From: Bog-756 sp963734435
Lineage (GTDB): Bacteria; Actinomycetota; Acidimicrobiia; Acidimicrobiales; RAAP-2
Direction of reading: 5' to 3'
Length of the DNA stretch: 64,000 bases
Assembly (NCBI GenBank): GCA_963734435.1
Contig: CAVTHA010000015.1
Coordinates: forward strand, 1-64,000
The position numbers and the translations under genes were made by a program. Shown here one piece after another: positions 55,640-64,000 of the stretch (positions are counted from its first letter, which is position 1; the number at the start of each line of letters is the position of its first letter). The notes under the pieces were generated by a model, which searched no databases, was not told the DNA's origin, and saw only the letters and a list, made by a program, of their open reading frames with translations.

Positions 55640-55790
55640 GGTACTCCGCTTCCTCTACATTGCCGTCGTTTGCTTCTCAGTTGGTCCGTCTCTCTCGTGG
55701 CGACCAAAAGGACCTGATCATCGACATCGTCATGCTCCTTCACGAGGTCGCCGTCTTGCGCCGGCAGGTTGCGAGTCCGGCGCTGTGACC
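55640..55790 (+). pseudogene. Integrase-type transposase N-terminal remnant
   Basis: A frame ending near 55787 reads SQLVRLSRGDQKDLIIDIVM, then LLHEVAVLRRQVASPAL. This is the typical leader of integrase-core transposases (HEVAVLRRQV). It stops at a TGA where the transposase would continue. A closely related piece lies at 62.2 kb in the same direction. Confidence 0.6.
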
Positions 55791-55915
55791 ATAGCGGCGG
55801 TACCAACGAGGGCACGACATCAACCTCGACCTACATTCGCGCCCCACCAAACAAGGATCGGAATACCGAGATGCGTTCGAGCTGAGATCGCCTGTTCGGA
55901 TTCGGGGACGACGCG

Positions 55916-55953
55916 AAAACGCCCGTCCCGCAGCCGCAGGAACCGGGCGTTTT
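55916..55953. terminator. Rho-independent terminator, bidirectional
   Basis: AAAACGCCCG (55916-55925) and CGGGCGTTTT (55944-55953) form a perfect 10-bp stem with an 18-base loop, followed by T54 on the right. A-rich and T-rich flanks on both sides allow it to work in either direction. Confidence 0.8.
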
Positions 55954-56472
55954 TCATAAGTTGTTCCCCAAGAGGACAAGCGCCGAGGGGAGTGGCGACT
56001 CAGCGATTCTTCCGGGATCGCTTGTCCGCTGCAGACGCTTCGAAACTACAAGCCGTTGCCTTTTGTATCTGAGGCCTGTCCAGTCCCTGGACAATCCCCC
56101 GCGACTTGCCTCTTGGGTTGCGTGGATTCATCTGGCCCGGTGGAACCACCTCCTCTCAGCAACTTCCTGGCCCCATGGATCAAGTGCCAGGAACAGGCGC
56201 CACTTTAGTGGGGCTGCCGCCCGATGTCACCCGACCGCGTCTCTGGGACGGCGCGGTCGTCGATCCCACCCATGGGGACTCGATCGGCGTCTCTGGCTCG
56301 AGAGCTCTGGGAACCGCAGACCTGATCGGACCAGATGGGGATTTGTGATTCGAGGGTCAAGCTGGATGCGGGGTCTGTTCCGCGAAGTACTGAAGCTACC
56401 GCCTTCGATGGTGACCAGATGTGCTGTGTGGGCTCCGATCATCAAGTGCCGCTTGTGTCATAATCCGAACTG
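55954..56472. other. Intergenic stretch ahead of the ABC permease
   Basis: About 520 bases after the terminator. No coding segment or repeat is recognised; a promoter for the permease-ATPase-cyclase genes is likely to lie here. Confidence 0.45.
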
Positions 56473-57522
56473 ATGGTGGCGGTCACCTTGGCGGATCTTG
56501 CATACCGGTACCGCCAATTCCTGATCGCAGTGGTGGGTGCCGGCGTGGTGATGGCCATGGCGCTTCTCTTGGCGGGGCTGGCCGGTGGATTCACTGCAGA
56601 GACATCGCGGACTGTCGGTGCCGTTGGGGCCGACAGATGGGTCCTTACAGACAGCTCCGGCGGACGCATCGCGGCGGTGGGCGTGTTCCCGCAGTCAGAT
56701 GACACACAGATTGGCCGTGCGCCGGGCGTGAGCAAAGCTGATCCCGTAGTCATCTTGCCCCAGGCAGTCGTGCGCTCCGGCAACCAGATCTTGACAGTCA
56801 ACGTCATAGGTGTCTCCGTCGGGGGTTTAGGCGACCCGCAGGTCACCTCGGGACGGCCACTCTCGGGACATGGCCAGGTCGTTGTGGATATGGGTACGGG
56901 CGCCGCGGTAGGGAGCGACATCGAGCTTGGTACCACGCGCTTCGAGGTTGTCGGACAGGTGACTGACAGGACTCTGCTTGGTGGGGGGTCCATCGTCTAT
57001 ATGCCCCTCCACGACGCCCAGCTCCTGGCACTCGGTGGGCGCCCTTTGGTCACGGCTGTGGTCACCAAAGGAGTGCCACGGACGGTGCCTGCGGGGCTGC
57101 AGGTGCTCACCAACAAAGGTGTTGAGCAGCGCACCCTCGACGCGCTCGGACCAGCGATTTCGTCCATCAACAACTCCAAGATCCTCATGTGGGTGGTTGC
57201 CGGCATCATCATCGCCTCTTTGCTGTATGTGTCTGCCCTCCAGCGCGTTCGAGATTTCGCCGTGCTCAAAGCACTGGGATCTTCGTCTTGGGCCCTCTTT
57301 GGCAGCCTGGCTCTCCAGGCCGTGATCGTGGCTCTTGGGGCTGCCGCGTTTGCCGCCATCGTGTGTAACTTCATGGGCGGTCTCTTTGCACAGCCGGTAG
57401 ACATCCCGCTGAGTGCCTTCCTGGCCCTGCCGATTGTCGCCGTGATCGTTGGCCTGCTCTCCAGTTTGATCGCGTTGCGCCGGGCAACCGGCGCCGACCC
57501 CGCTGCAGCGTTCGGAGGCTGA
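56473..57522 (+). CDS. ABC transporter permease (FtsX/MacB-like)
   Basis: The 349-residue protein has a helix at 14-36 (FLIAVVGAGVVMAMALLLAG), an external MacB-like domain (about 40-235, ETSRTVGAVGADRWVLTDSS, RPLSGHGQVVVDMGTGAAVG), and three C-terminal helices (ILMWVVAGIIIASLLYVSAL, ALQAVIVALGAAAFAA, PIVAVIVGLLSSLIALRRAT). The short loop QRVRDFAVLKALGSSSWALF is the coupling segment touching the ATPase. It pairs with the ATPase gene 3 bases downstream. Such transporters export molecules or move signals across the envelope rather than import nutrients. Confidence 0.85.
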   Translation: MVAVTLADLAYRYRQFLIAVVGAGVVMAMALLLAGLAGGFTAETSRTVGAVGADRWVLTDSSGGRIAAVGVFPQSDDTQIGRAPGVSKADPVVILPQAVVRSGNQILTVNVIGVSVGGLGDPQVTSGRPLSGHGQVVVDMGTGAAVGSDIELGTTRFEVVGQVTDRTLLGGGSIVYMPLHDAQLLALGGRPLVTAVVTKGVPRTVPAGLQVLTNKGVEQRTLDALGPAISSINNSKILMWVVAGIIIASLLYVSALQRVRDFAVLKALGSSSWALFGSLALQAVIVALGAAAFAAIVCNFMGGLFAQPVDIPLSAFLALPIVAVIVGLLSSLIALRRATGADPAAAFGG

Positions 57523-57525
57523 CCG

Positions 57526-58491
57526 GTGGCGATGTTGACGGCGCACGAACTGACGGTGGAGTTCTCCTCCGGTGGTTATTTGGTCCGCCCACTCAATCAC
57601 TTCTCGTTCACCGCCGACGATGGCCAGTTGGTTGTCCTATTGGGACCATCTGGCTGCGGTAAGACCACGTTGCTTTCGTGCCTGGCCGGATTGCTTACTC
57701 CGACATCCGGATCCATCGTTCTAGACGACAAAGAAGTGACGGCCCTGACCGGCACCAACCTGTCCGATTATCGCCGACACACCGTCGGGGTGGTCTTCCA
57801 GGGCTTCAATCTGATCCCGAGCCTGAGCGCCCGCTCTAACGTGTTGGTGCCCCTGCGCCTCGCCCGAACTGCTCGCCGTGACGCTCGAGAACGTTCGGAT
57901 GCACTGCTCAAGCAAGTGGGACTGGGCGATCGCGGCCATCACCGTCCCGACCAGATGTCCGGTGGCCAGCAACAGCGGGTAGCGATCGCTCGTGCATTGG
58001 TGCAAGACCCACCGCTGGTACTGGCCGATGAGCCCACTGCTCACCTCGACTACCTTCAGGTCGAGGACATACTGCGGCTCTTGCGCGGAATCGCCGCACC
58101 GGGTCGTCTTGTCATCGTCGCCACCCACGACGACCGCATCACTCAGCTGGCTGACAAGGTGGTCGAGTTGGTGCCGCATCTGCCCGACTCTCAGCGTGAA
58201 CCTCAAGCGGTGACGCTGGTCACCGGCCAAGTGCTGTTCAGCCAAGGTGACCTTAGCGATCTGGTCTACGTAGTGAAGTCCGGAGAGGTGGAGTTGTTCC
58301 GATCAACGGCGGAAGGATCCGAGGAGCGCCTTACCGTGGCCAGCGAAGGTAGTTACTTCGGCGAGCTTGGCCCGCTCATGAACCTGCCCCGGAGCGCAAC
58401 GGCGCGTGCACTGACCGACGCGTCCCTGATCGGTTACAGCTCACGGCTCTTCCGCCTTCTGCACCCCAACGCTCAGCCAGCCGGCGCATGA
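57526..58491 (+). CDS. ABC ATPase fused to a cyclic-nucleotide-binding domain
   Basis: The 321-residue protein has a complete ABC ATPase (residues 1-220): Walker A LGPSGCGKTTLLSCLAG near 39-55, Q-loop VFQGFNLIP, signature MSGGQQQR, Walker B LVLADEPT, H-loop ATHD. It most resembles LolD/MacB partners. Residues 225-315 form a Crp-type cyclic-nucleotide-binding domain: GQVLFSQGDLSDLVYVVKSG, EVELFRS, then GSYFGELGPLMNLPRSATAR with the phosphate-cassette Glu and Arg that touch cNMP. GTG 57526 or ATG 57532 starts it. The fusion suggests that cNMP gates ATP hydrolysis. Confidence 0.85.
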   Translation: MAMLTAHELTVEFSSGGYLVRPLNHFSFTADDGQLVVLLGPSGCGKTTLLSCLAGLLTPTSGSIVLDDKEVTALTGTNLSDYRRHTVGVVFQGFNLIPSLSARSNVLVPLRLARTARRDARERSDALLKQVGLGDRGHHRPDQMSGGQQQRVAIARALVQDPPLVLADEPTAHLDYLQVEDILRLLRGIAAPGRLVIVATHDDRITQLADKVVELVPHLPDSQREPQAVTLVTGQVLFSQGDLSDLVYVVKSGEVELFRSTAEGSEERLTVASEGSYFGELGPLMNLPRSATARALTDASLIGYSSRLFRLLHPNAQPAGA

Positions 58492-58780
58492 TGCGATGGC
58501 GCCATGGTTCATGCCCCAAAAGTCGGCGCTCGAACGGCGATTGCCTTCTCGCGTGGGGATGTCCCGTTGGTGTCGGATGTGTGACGGTCTGACCAGCCGA
58601 GCTGCAGGCATATCTCCCATGTGCACATGCAGGTGTGAGATCGATCACGACTTGCTGGTCGATTGGCTGCACCCGGGTACTCAAGGTGAAGGTGACCGAG
58701 GGCGCAGTCGTCCATCTCCACGCCGAGGCACGAACGATCGGGGCTAGGGTTATGTCGCCCGGGCGGAAGGGGAGGACCTG

Positions 58781-61700
58781 ATGCCTATCGAGAACTTGGC
58801 GGTGCTTTTCACTGACGGAGTTGGCTCAACAGAGCTGGCACAACGTCTCTCCCCGGATGGCGCCGATGAAGCCCGTCGCAGACACTTCTCGATCCTCCGA
58901 CAGGCGATCGCCGAAACCTCTGGTACCGAGGTGAAGAACTTGGGTGACGGGCTCATGGCGGTGTTTTCTTCGGCATCTGCGGCCTTGTCATGTGGAGTGG
59001 CAATGCAGCAAGGCGTGGAGCGAGACAGCCGACACCAAGAGCACTCGATGGGCTTGCGAGTCGGCCTGAGCTGCGGCGAGGTTACTCGGGAGGATGACGA
59101 CTACTTCGGCGACCCGGTCATCGAGGCCGCCAGACTCTGCGCGTTCTGCGATGGTGGACAGATTTTGGCGGCGGACGTGGTGCGAGCCATGGCCGGTCGA
59201 CGGAACCGTCACCAGCTGAATACCGTGGGCCGGTTATCCCTAAAGGGCCTGTCAGACCCGCTAGAGACCTTCGAGGTGGCGTGGGAGCCTCTTAGTGGAT
59301 CTGCGGCCGGCGTCGTCCCCATACCGGCACCTCTTGCGGTAGCTCCATCTGTCGGAGTGGTGGGCCGAGAATCTGAGATCGGAGCACTGTCGGCCGCCAT
59401 CAAGCGAGTCGGGCATGCCGAAGGTCGCGAGGTGGTGCTCATTTCAGGCGAGGCCGGCGTAGGCAAGACCACTTTGGTGGCGGAGGCGGCCCGAGCTGCA
59501 TTTGACGACGGAGCTTGTGTACTTTTCGGTCACTGCGAAGAGGATCTCGCTGTACCGTACCGGCTCTTTGCCGAGTCGGTCGGGCACTATGTCACTCACG
59601 CCGCTGAAGAGAAGCTCCGAGCTCATGTGGACACCCACGGGTCGGAATTGACCCGATTGGTGCCCGTCCTTGCCAGTAGGTTGGAGGACCTTCCTCCTAC
59701 GACGGCCACGGACGCCGACACGGAGCGCTACCTCCTGTTCGCGGCAGTAGTCGACCTGTTGGCCGTGGCGTCGCAGTCGGACCCGGTTGTCTTGGTTCTC
59801 GATGATCTGCAGTGGGCGGACAAGGGAAGCCTGCTGCTACTGCGCCACTTGATTACGGCCGAACTACCCATGCGGCTACTCGTATTGGCCACTTACCGCG
59901 ATAGCGAACTGTCCTACTCCCATGATCTCTTGAATATCCTGGGCGCGCTTCACAAGCAGAGCGGTGTTAGCCGCATCGAGCTCACCGGTCTCGATGACAC
60001 CGGTGTGATCTCTCTCATGGAGGCCGCTGCCGGCCACGCGCTGGACGACGGCGGGGTGGATCTCGCCCATGCCGTCTATAGAGAGACCGATGGAAACCCG
60101 TTCTTCGTGAGCGAAGTCCTCCGTCATCTCTCAGAAACGGGGGCCATCTACCAGGACGCGAATGGGCGGTGGGAGGCGGTCGTCTCGCTCGAAGATTCGG
60201 CTCTTCCGGACAGCGTGCGCGTGGTTATCGGCGGGCGGGTGGGCAGGCTGGGTGAAGGTGCCCAGCGGGTGCTGACCCAGGCGGCCGTGATCGGGCACGA
60301 GTTTGACCTCGACGTTCTCGCCCGCTGCACGGGGACCTCCGAGGATGACCTACTCGACGTGCTCGACCAGGCGACGGCGGCGGCCCTGGTTCGAGAACAG
60401 GCGGATTCGCCGGGACGGTACCGATTCGCCCATGCCCTCATCCGGCGGACGCTCTATGAAGACGTGGGTCCGACGCGGCGAGCCCGGGCCCACCGGCGGG
60501 TCGGTGAAGCCCTGGAGGCGATCTGTGGGGATCGTCCCGGAGCGAGGGTGGGAGAGCTCGCCCACCATTGGTTCAGCGCCACCCAGCCCGTCGATGTTTC
60601 CAAGGCTATCGATTACGCACGCCAGGCGGCCGACGCCGCGCTGGCTGCATTGGCTCCAGACGAAGCGGTCAACTATTACTCTCAGGCTCTCCAACTCCTC
60701 GGGCAGGAGCGCGAGCCTGATCCCTTGCTCAAGGTCGATCTTCTCATCGGTCTCGGGACTGCTCAGCGCCAGGCCGGCGTACCAGCATTCCGTGAGACAC
60801 TCATCGACGCCGCCAATGGGGCTAGGGACCTCGAGGCGACCGACAGGCTGGTGGAAGCGGCCTTGGCCAACAATCGCGGCTTGTTCAGCTCGCTGGGCGT
60901 CGTCGACCGTGAAAAGGTGGCACTGCTGGAGATCGCCCTCGAGGCGATGCCCCGTGATGACAGCAATGATCGAGCCCTGCTTCTCGCCACACTGTGCAAC
61001 GAGCTCACCCACGGAAGCCCTCTCGAAGAACGACAGAGGCTGGCAACCAGCGCCAAGGACATGGCGCGGCGACTTGCCGATCCCGCCGCAATTGTGCAGG
61101 TCCTCAATCTCGTCGAGCAGCCGCTGGAGGCCCCCCCGACCCTGGAGGCCCGGGTCACGGACACCATCGAGTCCCTGAAGCTGGCGGAAGGGCTCGGGGA
61201 TCCGTATCACTTGTACTTCGCGGCGGTCTATCGGCGCATCAGTGCCATGAATACCGGCGACGTCCAAGTGTCCGCCAGATGCCTGGACCTCATGCGTTCA
61301 CTCAGCGAGAGGCTTCGACAGCCCATCTTGAGGTGGATCACCACATTTCATGAGGCCGCCGAGGCCCTCGTCGTTGGCGATCCCGAAACAGCGGAGGCGT
61401 TGTCGACCCAGGCTCTGGAGATCGGCACCGAGTGCGGACAGCCCGACGCCATCTCCTTCTACGGCACCCAAATGATGTTCGTGCGGCATCAACAGGGACG
61501 TTTGGGGGAGCTCCTGCCCATCATCGCCTCGGTTTCCAACGAGACGAGCATGCCCGGCTACAGAGGTGGCTTAGCGGCGGCACACCTGGACGCCGGCGAA
61601 GAACGGGAGGCCCTCGCTCTCCTCGAATCCGCCGCGGCCGACGGGTTCGCATCGCTGACGATGGGTATCGGGTGGCTCGAGGGGGTCATCACATACACCC

Positions 61701-62086
61701 AGGTAGCGATCGAGCTGCAGGTGGCGCAGCCAGCAGCCCTCTTGTTCGACCTGCTCGCCCCCTATCACGGTCAAGTGGGTTTCAACGGCCTGATTCCGCT
61801 GGAACCGGTGGCTATGTACCTCGGCGGTCTAGCCTCCGTCATCGGTCGCTATCAGGAGGCGGAGGACTACTTCGTTCAGTCAGCCGAGATCAGCGCTCGG
61901 ATGAGTGCCCAATTCTTTGCCGCCAGGACGGACCTATTGTGGGGAAGGATGCTTCTCGAAAGCAAGGCCCAAGGCGATGCCGAACGGGGGCGTGGGCTTC
62001 TCACCAGAGCCCATACCAGTGGGGCAGCAAACGGTTATAGGAACGTGGAAAGAATCGCCGAAGAGGGGCTCCGTCGTCCGGACTGA
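58781..62086 (+). CDS. Class III nucleotide cyclase-AAA ATPase-TPR-type signal protein
   Basis: The 1101-residue protein has an N-terminal class III cyclase (1-175): metal Asp in VLFTDGVGSTELAQ, Lys and Asp in VKNLGDGLMAVF, MGLRVGLSCGEVTREDDDYF, VIEAARLCAFCDGGQILAAD. The usual Asn two before AAR is Ile (PVIEAARL), so activity is uncertain. An AAA_16-type NTPase follows (Walker A GEAGVGKTT near 224-232; VLVLDDLQWAD near 336; RYRFAHALIRRTLYEDVGP). The last 450 residues are helix-pair repeats. This resembles actinobacterial cyclase-ATPase regulators. No LuxR-type helix-turn-helix is seen at the C-terminus. Confidence 0.85.
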   Translation: MPIENLAVLFTDGVGSTELAQRLSPDGADEARRRHFSILRQAIAETSGTEVKNLGDGLMAVFSSASAALSCGVAMQQGVERDSRHQEHSMGLRVGLSCGEVTREDDDYFGDPVIEAARLCAFCDGGQILAADVVRAMAGRRNRHQLNTVGRLSLKGLSDPLETFEVAWEPLSGSAAGVVPIPAPLAVAPSVGVVGRESEIGALSAAIKRVGHAEGREVVLISGEAGVGKTTLVAEAARAAFDDGACVLFGHCEEDLAVPYRLFAESVGHYVTHAAEEKLRAHVDTHGSELTRLVPVLASRLEDLPPTTATDADTERYLLFAAVVDLLAVASQSDPVVLVLDDLQWADKGSLLLLRHLITAELPMRLLVLATYRDSELSYSHDLLNILGALHKQSGVSRIELTGLDDTGVISLMEAAAGHALDDGGVDLAHAVYRETDGNPFFVSEVLRHLSETGAIYQDANGRWEAVVSLEDSALPDSVRVVIGGRVGRLGEGAQRVLTQAAVIGHEFDLDVLARCTGTSEDDLLDVLDQATAAALVREQADSPGRYRFAHALIRRTLYEDVGPTRRARAHRRVGEALEAICGDRPGARVGELAHHWFSATQPVDVSKAIDYARQAADAALAALAPDEAVNYYSQALQLLGQEREPDPLLKVDLLIGLGTAQRQAGVPAFRETLIDAANGARDLEATDRLVEAALANNRGLFSSLGVVDREKVALLEIALEAMPRDDSNDRALLLATLCNELTHGSPLEERQRLATSAKDMARRLADPAAIVQVLNLVEQPLEAPPTLEARVTDTIESLKLAEGLGDPYHLYFAAVYRRISAMNTGDVQVSARCLDLMRSLSERLRQPILRWITTFHEAAEALVVGDPETAEALSTQALEIGTECGQPDAISFYGTQMMFVRHQQGRLGELLPIIASVSNETSMPGYRGGLAAAHLDAGEEREALALLESAAADGFASLTMGIGWLEGVITYTQVAIELQVAQPAALLFDLLAPYHGQVGFNGLIPLEPVAMYLGGLASVIGRYQEAEDYFVQSAEISARMSAQFFAARTDLLWGRMLLESKAQGDAERGRGLLTRAHTSGAANGYRNVERIAEEGLRRPD

Positions 62087-62199
62087 TCACCCCGCGGCGC
62101 TCGCCTGTGTACGCGCCAGAGGAGACACAGTGGGACGATGTGCTCCAGGGTCCAGTAGTCGTCGATCAAAGGGACAGTCATCCCACTCCATCTTGACAT

Positions 62200-62300
62200 T
62201 TTTATTTCGACGAGATCGATGCTCCGCCACGAGGTCGCCGTCTTGCGCCAACAGGTTGTGCGTCCATCCCTGCAACCAGGGGATCGACGGAGAATTCCGG
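62200..62300 (+). pseudogene. Integrase-type transposase remnant, related to the 55.7-kb piece
   Basis: The frame SMLRHEVAVLRQQVVRPSLQ continues with PGDRRR and matches the same integrase leader as at 55.7 kb. Nucleotides 62228-62257 share a perfect 22-base run with 55741-55770. The copy is broken afterwards. Confidence 0.55.
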
Positions 62301-62311
62301 TAAGACGCCCC

Positions 62312-62765
62312 ACCACCGCCTTGCCGCATCAACGATCCCCTCAACCGCAGCAACCTGTCCCTCGGCCGGGGCAACCGGCGGCTGGAAGCCCGTCTCCATG
62401 CGGCGGCAGCCCGTCACCGATGCATCCGTCCCTTCGGTCTCACCGATCGGGTCCCCGAGCTCGTGGCGGCGGCCGACGCTGTCGTCACCACTCCGGGCCA
62501 GACTTGCCATGAGGCCCGGGTGGTCGGTCGTTGGCTCGTGGTGCTCGACATCGTGCCCGGCCACGGCCGGGAGAACGCTTTGCATGAACTCGAGATGGGC
62601 GGTGCGCTCTCCTGTTCGCCTGATCCGGACTCGATCGTGGGGTCGGTGGGCGTCACGTTCGCCGACCGTCCAGACATGACGCCCTGGCCGGTCGAGTCGG
62701 CCGAAGCAGGACAAGCACTGGTACGGCGCCCTCTCGACGATCGGCATCTCGTTGGACCGACGTTC
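62312..62765 (+). pseudogene. Glycosyltransferase C-terminal remnant (GT28/MGDG-synthase type)
   Basis: The frame starting near 62312 reads RSNLSLGRGNRRLEARLHAA, IRPFGLTDRVPELVAAADAV, VTTPGQTCHEARVVGRWLVV and LDIVPGHGRENALHELEMGG, the UDP-sugar-binding half of GT28/MGDG-synthase-like transferases. Near 62705 the frame slips to DKHWYGALSTIGISL, a typical family ending. The N-terminal half is missing, so this is a decayed scrap. Confidence 0.6.
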
Positions 62766-62932
62766 CGCCTGAGACTCTCGCTCGCCCTATCTGCGCAACG
62801 TCGCTGCTCCTCGAGCCACCGGTTTCGGGCCGCGGCTCCGACGGTGGATCAGTGCTTCGAGTGTCGCCAGCATCCCAGACGCTGGCGTTCATGGTGGCGA
62901 CAACGCGACTGTGGCAGAGCCAGAATGCGACG

Positions 62933-64000
62933 ATGACAAATATCATGGATCCGTCGTTCATCGACTCGTCCCTCGAGTCGCGTGCCATCACCTTCGAGAA
63001 CCCGACTGGGGCGCGAGGGGCGGGAGGCACCACCGCTCATGGCCGTAAGGGTGCCCCCAACCGAGTGATCGGAGCGGGAGAGCGGGTGGTGCTCGCCGAC
63101 ATCGAGGGTCCTGGAGTGATCCGTCACCTCTGGATGACCGTTCTTCCCGCTCCACCGGAGCGGCTGCGAGCGATCTGGATCGAGGTGTTCTACGACGGTT
63201 CCGACGAGCCGAGCATCTCGGTGCCGGTTCTGGATTTGTTCTGCCTACCTCACGGCCGGACCGCTCCCTTCGCGTCGGCCCTGGTGGCCGCCAACGAAGG
63301 CCGGGGCTTCAACAGCACCATCCCCATGCCCTTCGCCCGTCACATTCGTGTCGAGCTCGAGAACGGATCGGGTGCACCGACCGTCCTGTACTACCAGTTT
63401 GACTACACGCTGGAATCAGCATTGTCTGCCAGTAGCGGGTATCTCCACGTCTCGTTCCGCCGGGAGAATCCGACGCGGATGGGTTCCGATCTCGTCATCA
63501 CCGAAGGGTTGGACGGGCCGGGGCGCTATCTCGGATGCAGCCTTGGCATCCGGATCCTCGACGAGGGCATCTGGTACGGAGAAGGGGAGGTGAAGGTGTT
63601 CCTCGACGGCGACACATCGCACCCCACCATCTGCGGCACCGGGCTCGAGGACTACGTCGGGAGCGCCTGGGGTATGGGGCGCCACGCCGCCCCCTACGGC
63701 GGCTGCACCCTCGATGTCCGCGCCCCTGAGGCAACCGGTCCGCTCTCGCAGCCGGATTTCGTCGGGATGTACCGGTGGCACCTCCCTGATCCGATCATGT
63801 ACGCGACCGACGTGAAGGTGACGGTGCAGCAAATCGGGGGCGTGCTGTATCCCCCAGGCCACGAGGCCGAGATGGCAGAGATCGAGGACAGCGGACGGCT
63901 CGCCGGTGAAGGGTGGCGACCCATCGCCGGCGGTGCGTTCACCTTCGGTGTCGTGGAACGGGTCGACGACGCTTGTGCCACCGCGTACGTCTATTGCCGC
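62933..64000 (+). CDS. DUF2961 (GH172) family glycoside hydrolase, 3' end outside the window
   Basis: The reading frame stays open to the last base. It starts at ATG 62933 or 62945 (MDPSFIDS). DUF2961 features: SRAITFENPTGARGAGG, GPGVIRHLWMTVLP, the first jelly-roll strands IWIEVFYDGSDEPSISVPVL, YYQFDYTL, CGTGLEDYVGSAWGMGR with the conserved Glu-Asp-Tyr, and MYRWHLPDP. GH172 members cleave fructofuranosides or arabinofuranosides, including mycobacterial-type arabinan. Hexamers are common. No signal peptide is visible. It is the likely first gene of an operon that continues beyond the window. Confidence 0.85.
   Translation, partial: MTNIMDPSFIDSSLESRAITFENPTGARGAGGTTAHGRKGAPNRVIGAGERVVLADIEGPGVIRHLWMTVLPAPPERLRAIWIEVFYDGSDEPSISVPVLDLFCLPHGRTAPFASALVAANEGRGFNSTIPMPFARHIRVELENGSGAPTVLYYQFDYTLESALSASSGYLHVSFRRENPTRMGSDLVITEGLDGPGRYLGCSLGIRILDEGIWYGEGEVKVFLDGDTSHPTICGTGLEDYVGSAWGMGRHAAPYGGCTLDVRAPEATGPLSQPDFVGMYRWHLPDPIMYATDVKVTVQQIGGVLYPPGHEAEMAEIEDSGRLAGEGWRPIAGGAFTFGVVERVDDACATAYVYCR

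Noticed and set aside
55740..55979. A minus-strand frame with the string RIRTGDLSSNASR
   Set aside because: This kind of peptide recurs as spurious translation in actinobacterial annotations and overlaps a clear terminator.

Overview
The window is high-GC DNA (coding regions roughly 60-70% GC by eye) from an actinobacterium, most likely a member of the Acidimicrobiia. This rests on gene style, not on a marker gene: a furA-katG pair, Tat-type and lipobox secretion signals, many SDR/P450/amidohydrolase/VOC catabolic genes, and a C-terminal repeat of the GGGYWLVASDGGIF type, which I know mainly from Acidimicrobiia. No rRNA or intact tRNA gene was seen, so the placement is tentative.

Layout. 1-4.3 kb: a small redox/detoxification block (redoxin lacking its peroxidatic Cys, a frameshifted VOC gene, a disulfide-oxidoreductase flavoprotein, an internally duplicated VOC protein, an F420/NADP-binding protein). 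4.4-6.9 kb: a low-GC island with a 3-methyladenine DNA glycosylase, a decayed transketolase fragment, a decayed tRNA-Gly and a complete ISL3-family insertion sequence. 7-14.6 kb: a broken Tat-exported phosphoesterase, a secreted glycosidase-like protein with Ig domains, a polytopic membrane protein, an ettA scrap, a CtaG-like membrane protein and a secreted-type esterase. 14.9-17.5 kb: furA-katG. 17.7-25 kb: an ABC-permease scrap, a secreted Ig-domain protein, an NTF2-like protein, a GH15 enzyme, a broken UspA, MarR, and a GNAT-like protein. 25.4-27.3 kb: a secreted GH5 enzyme with six 42-residue repeats.

27.5-53.6 kb is a large catabolic region: TetR and MarR-like regulation, four ACMSD-type amidohydrolases (one only a scrap), SDRs, an EthD protein, a methyltransferase, a flavoprotein, three P450s, an NDMA-type alcohol dehydrogenase, a Baeyer-Villiger-type monooxygenase, VOC and NTF2-like proteins and a D-aminoacylase-like hydrolase. 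The set reads as stepwise oxidation and cleavage of a hydrophobic, possibly terpenoid or steroid-like, substrate; the substrate is an inference. Between 40.5 and 49 kb nearly every gene is broken by single-base indels while its motifs survive, so sequencing or assembly error is as likely as decay. Also in this region are a tandem pair of Tat-exported/cytosolic paralogues of unknown function, a stand-alone ATP-dependent DNA ligase and a DUF4242-cyclase fusion.

53.9-64 kb: secreted and lipoprotein genes, then the most interesting unit: an FtsX-like ABC permease, an ABC ATPase fused to a cyclic-nucleotide-binding domain, and a 1101-residue class III cyclase-AAA-TPR protein. They look like a cNMP-linked transport/signalling cassette and are bracketed by two related integrase remnants. 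The window closes with a decayed glycosyltransferase and the start of a DUF2961 (GH172) glycosidase.
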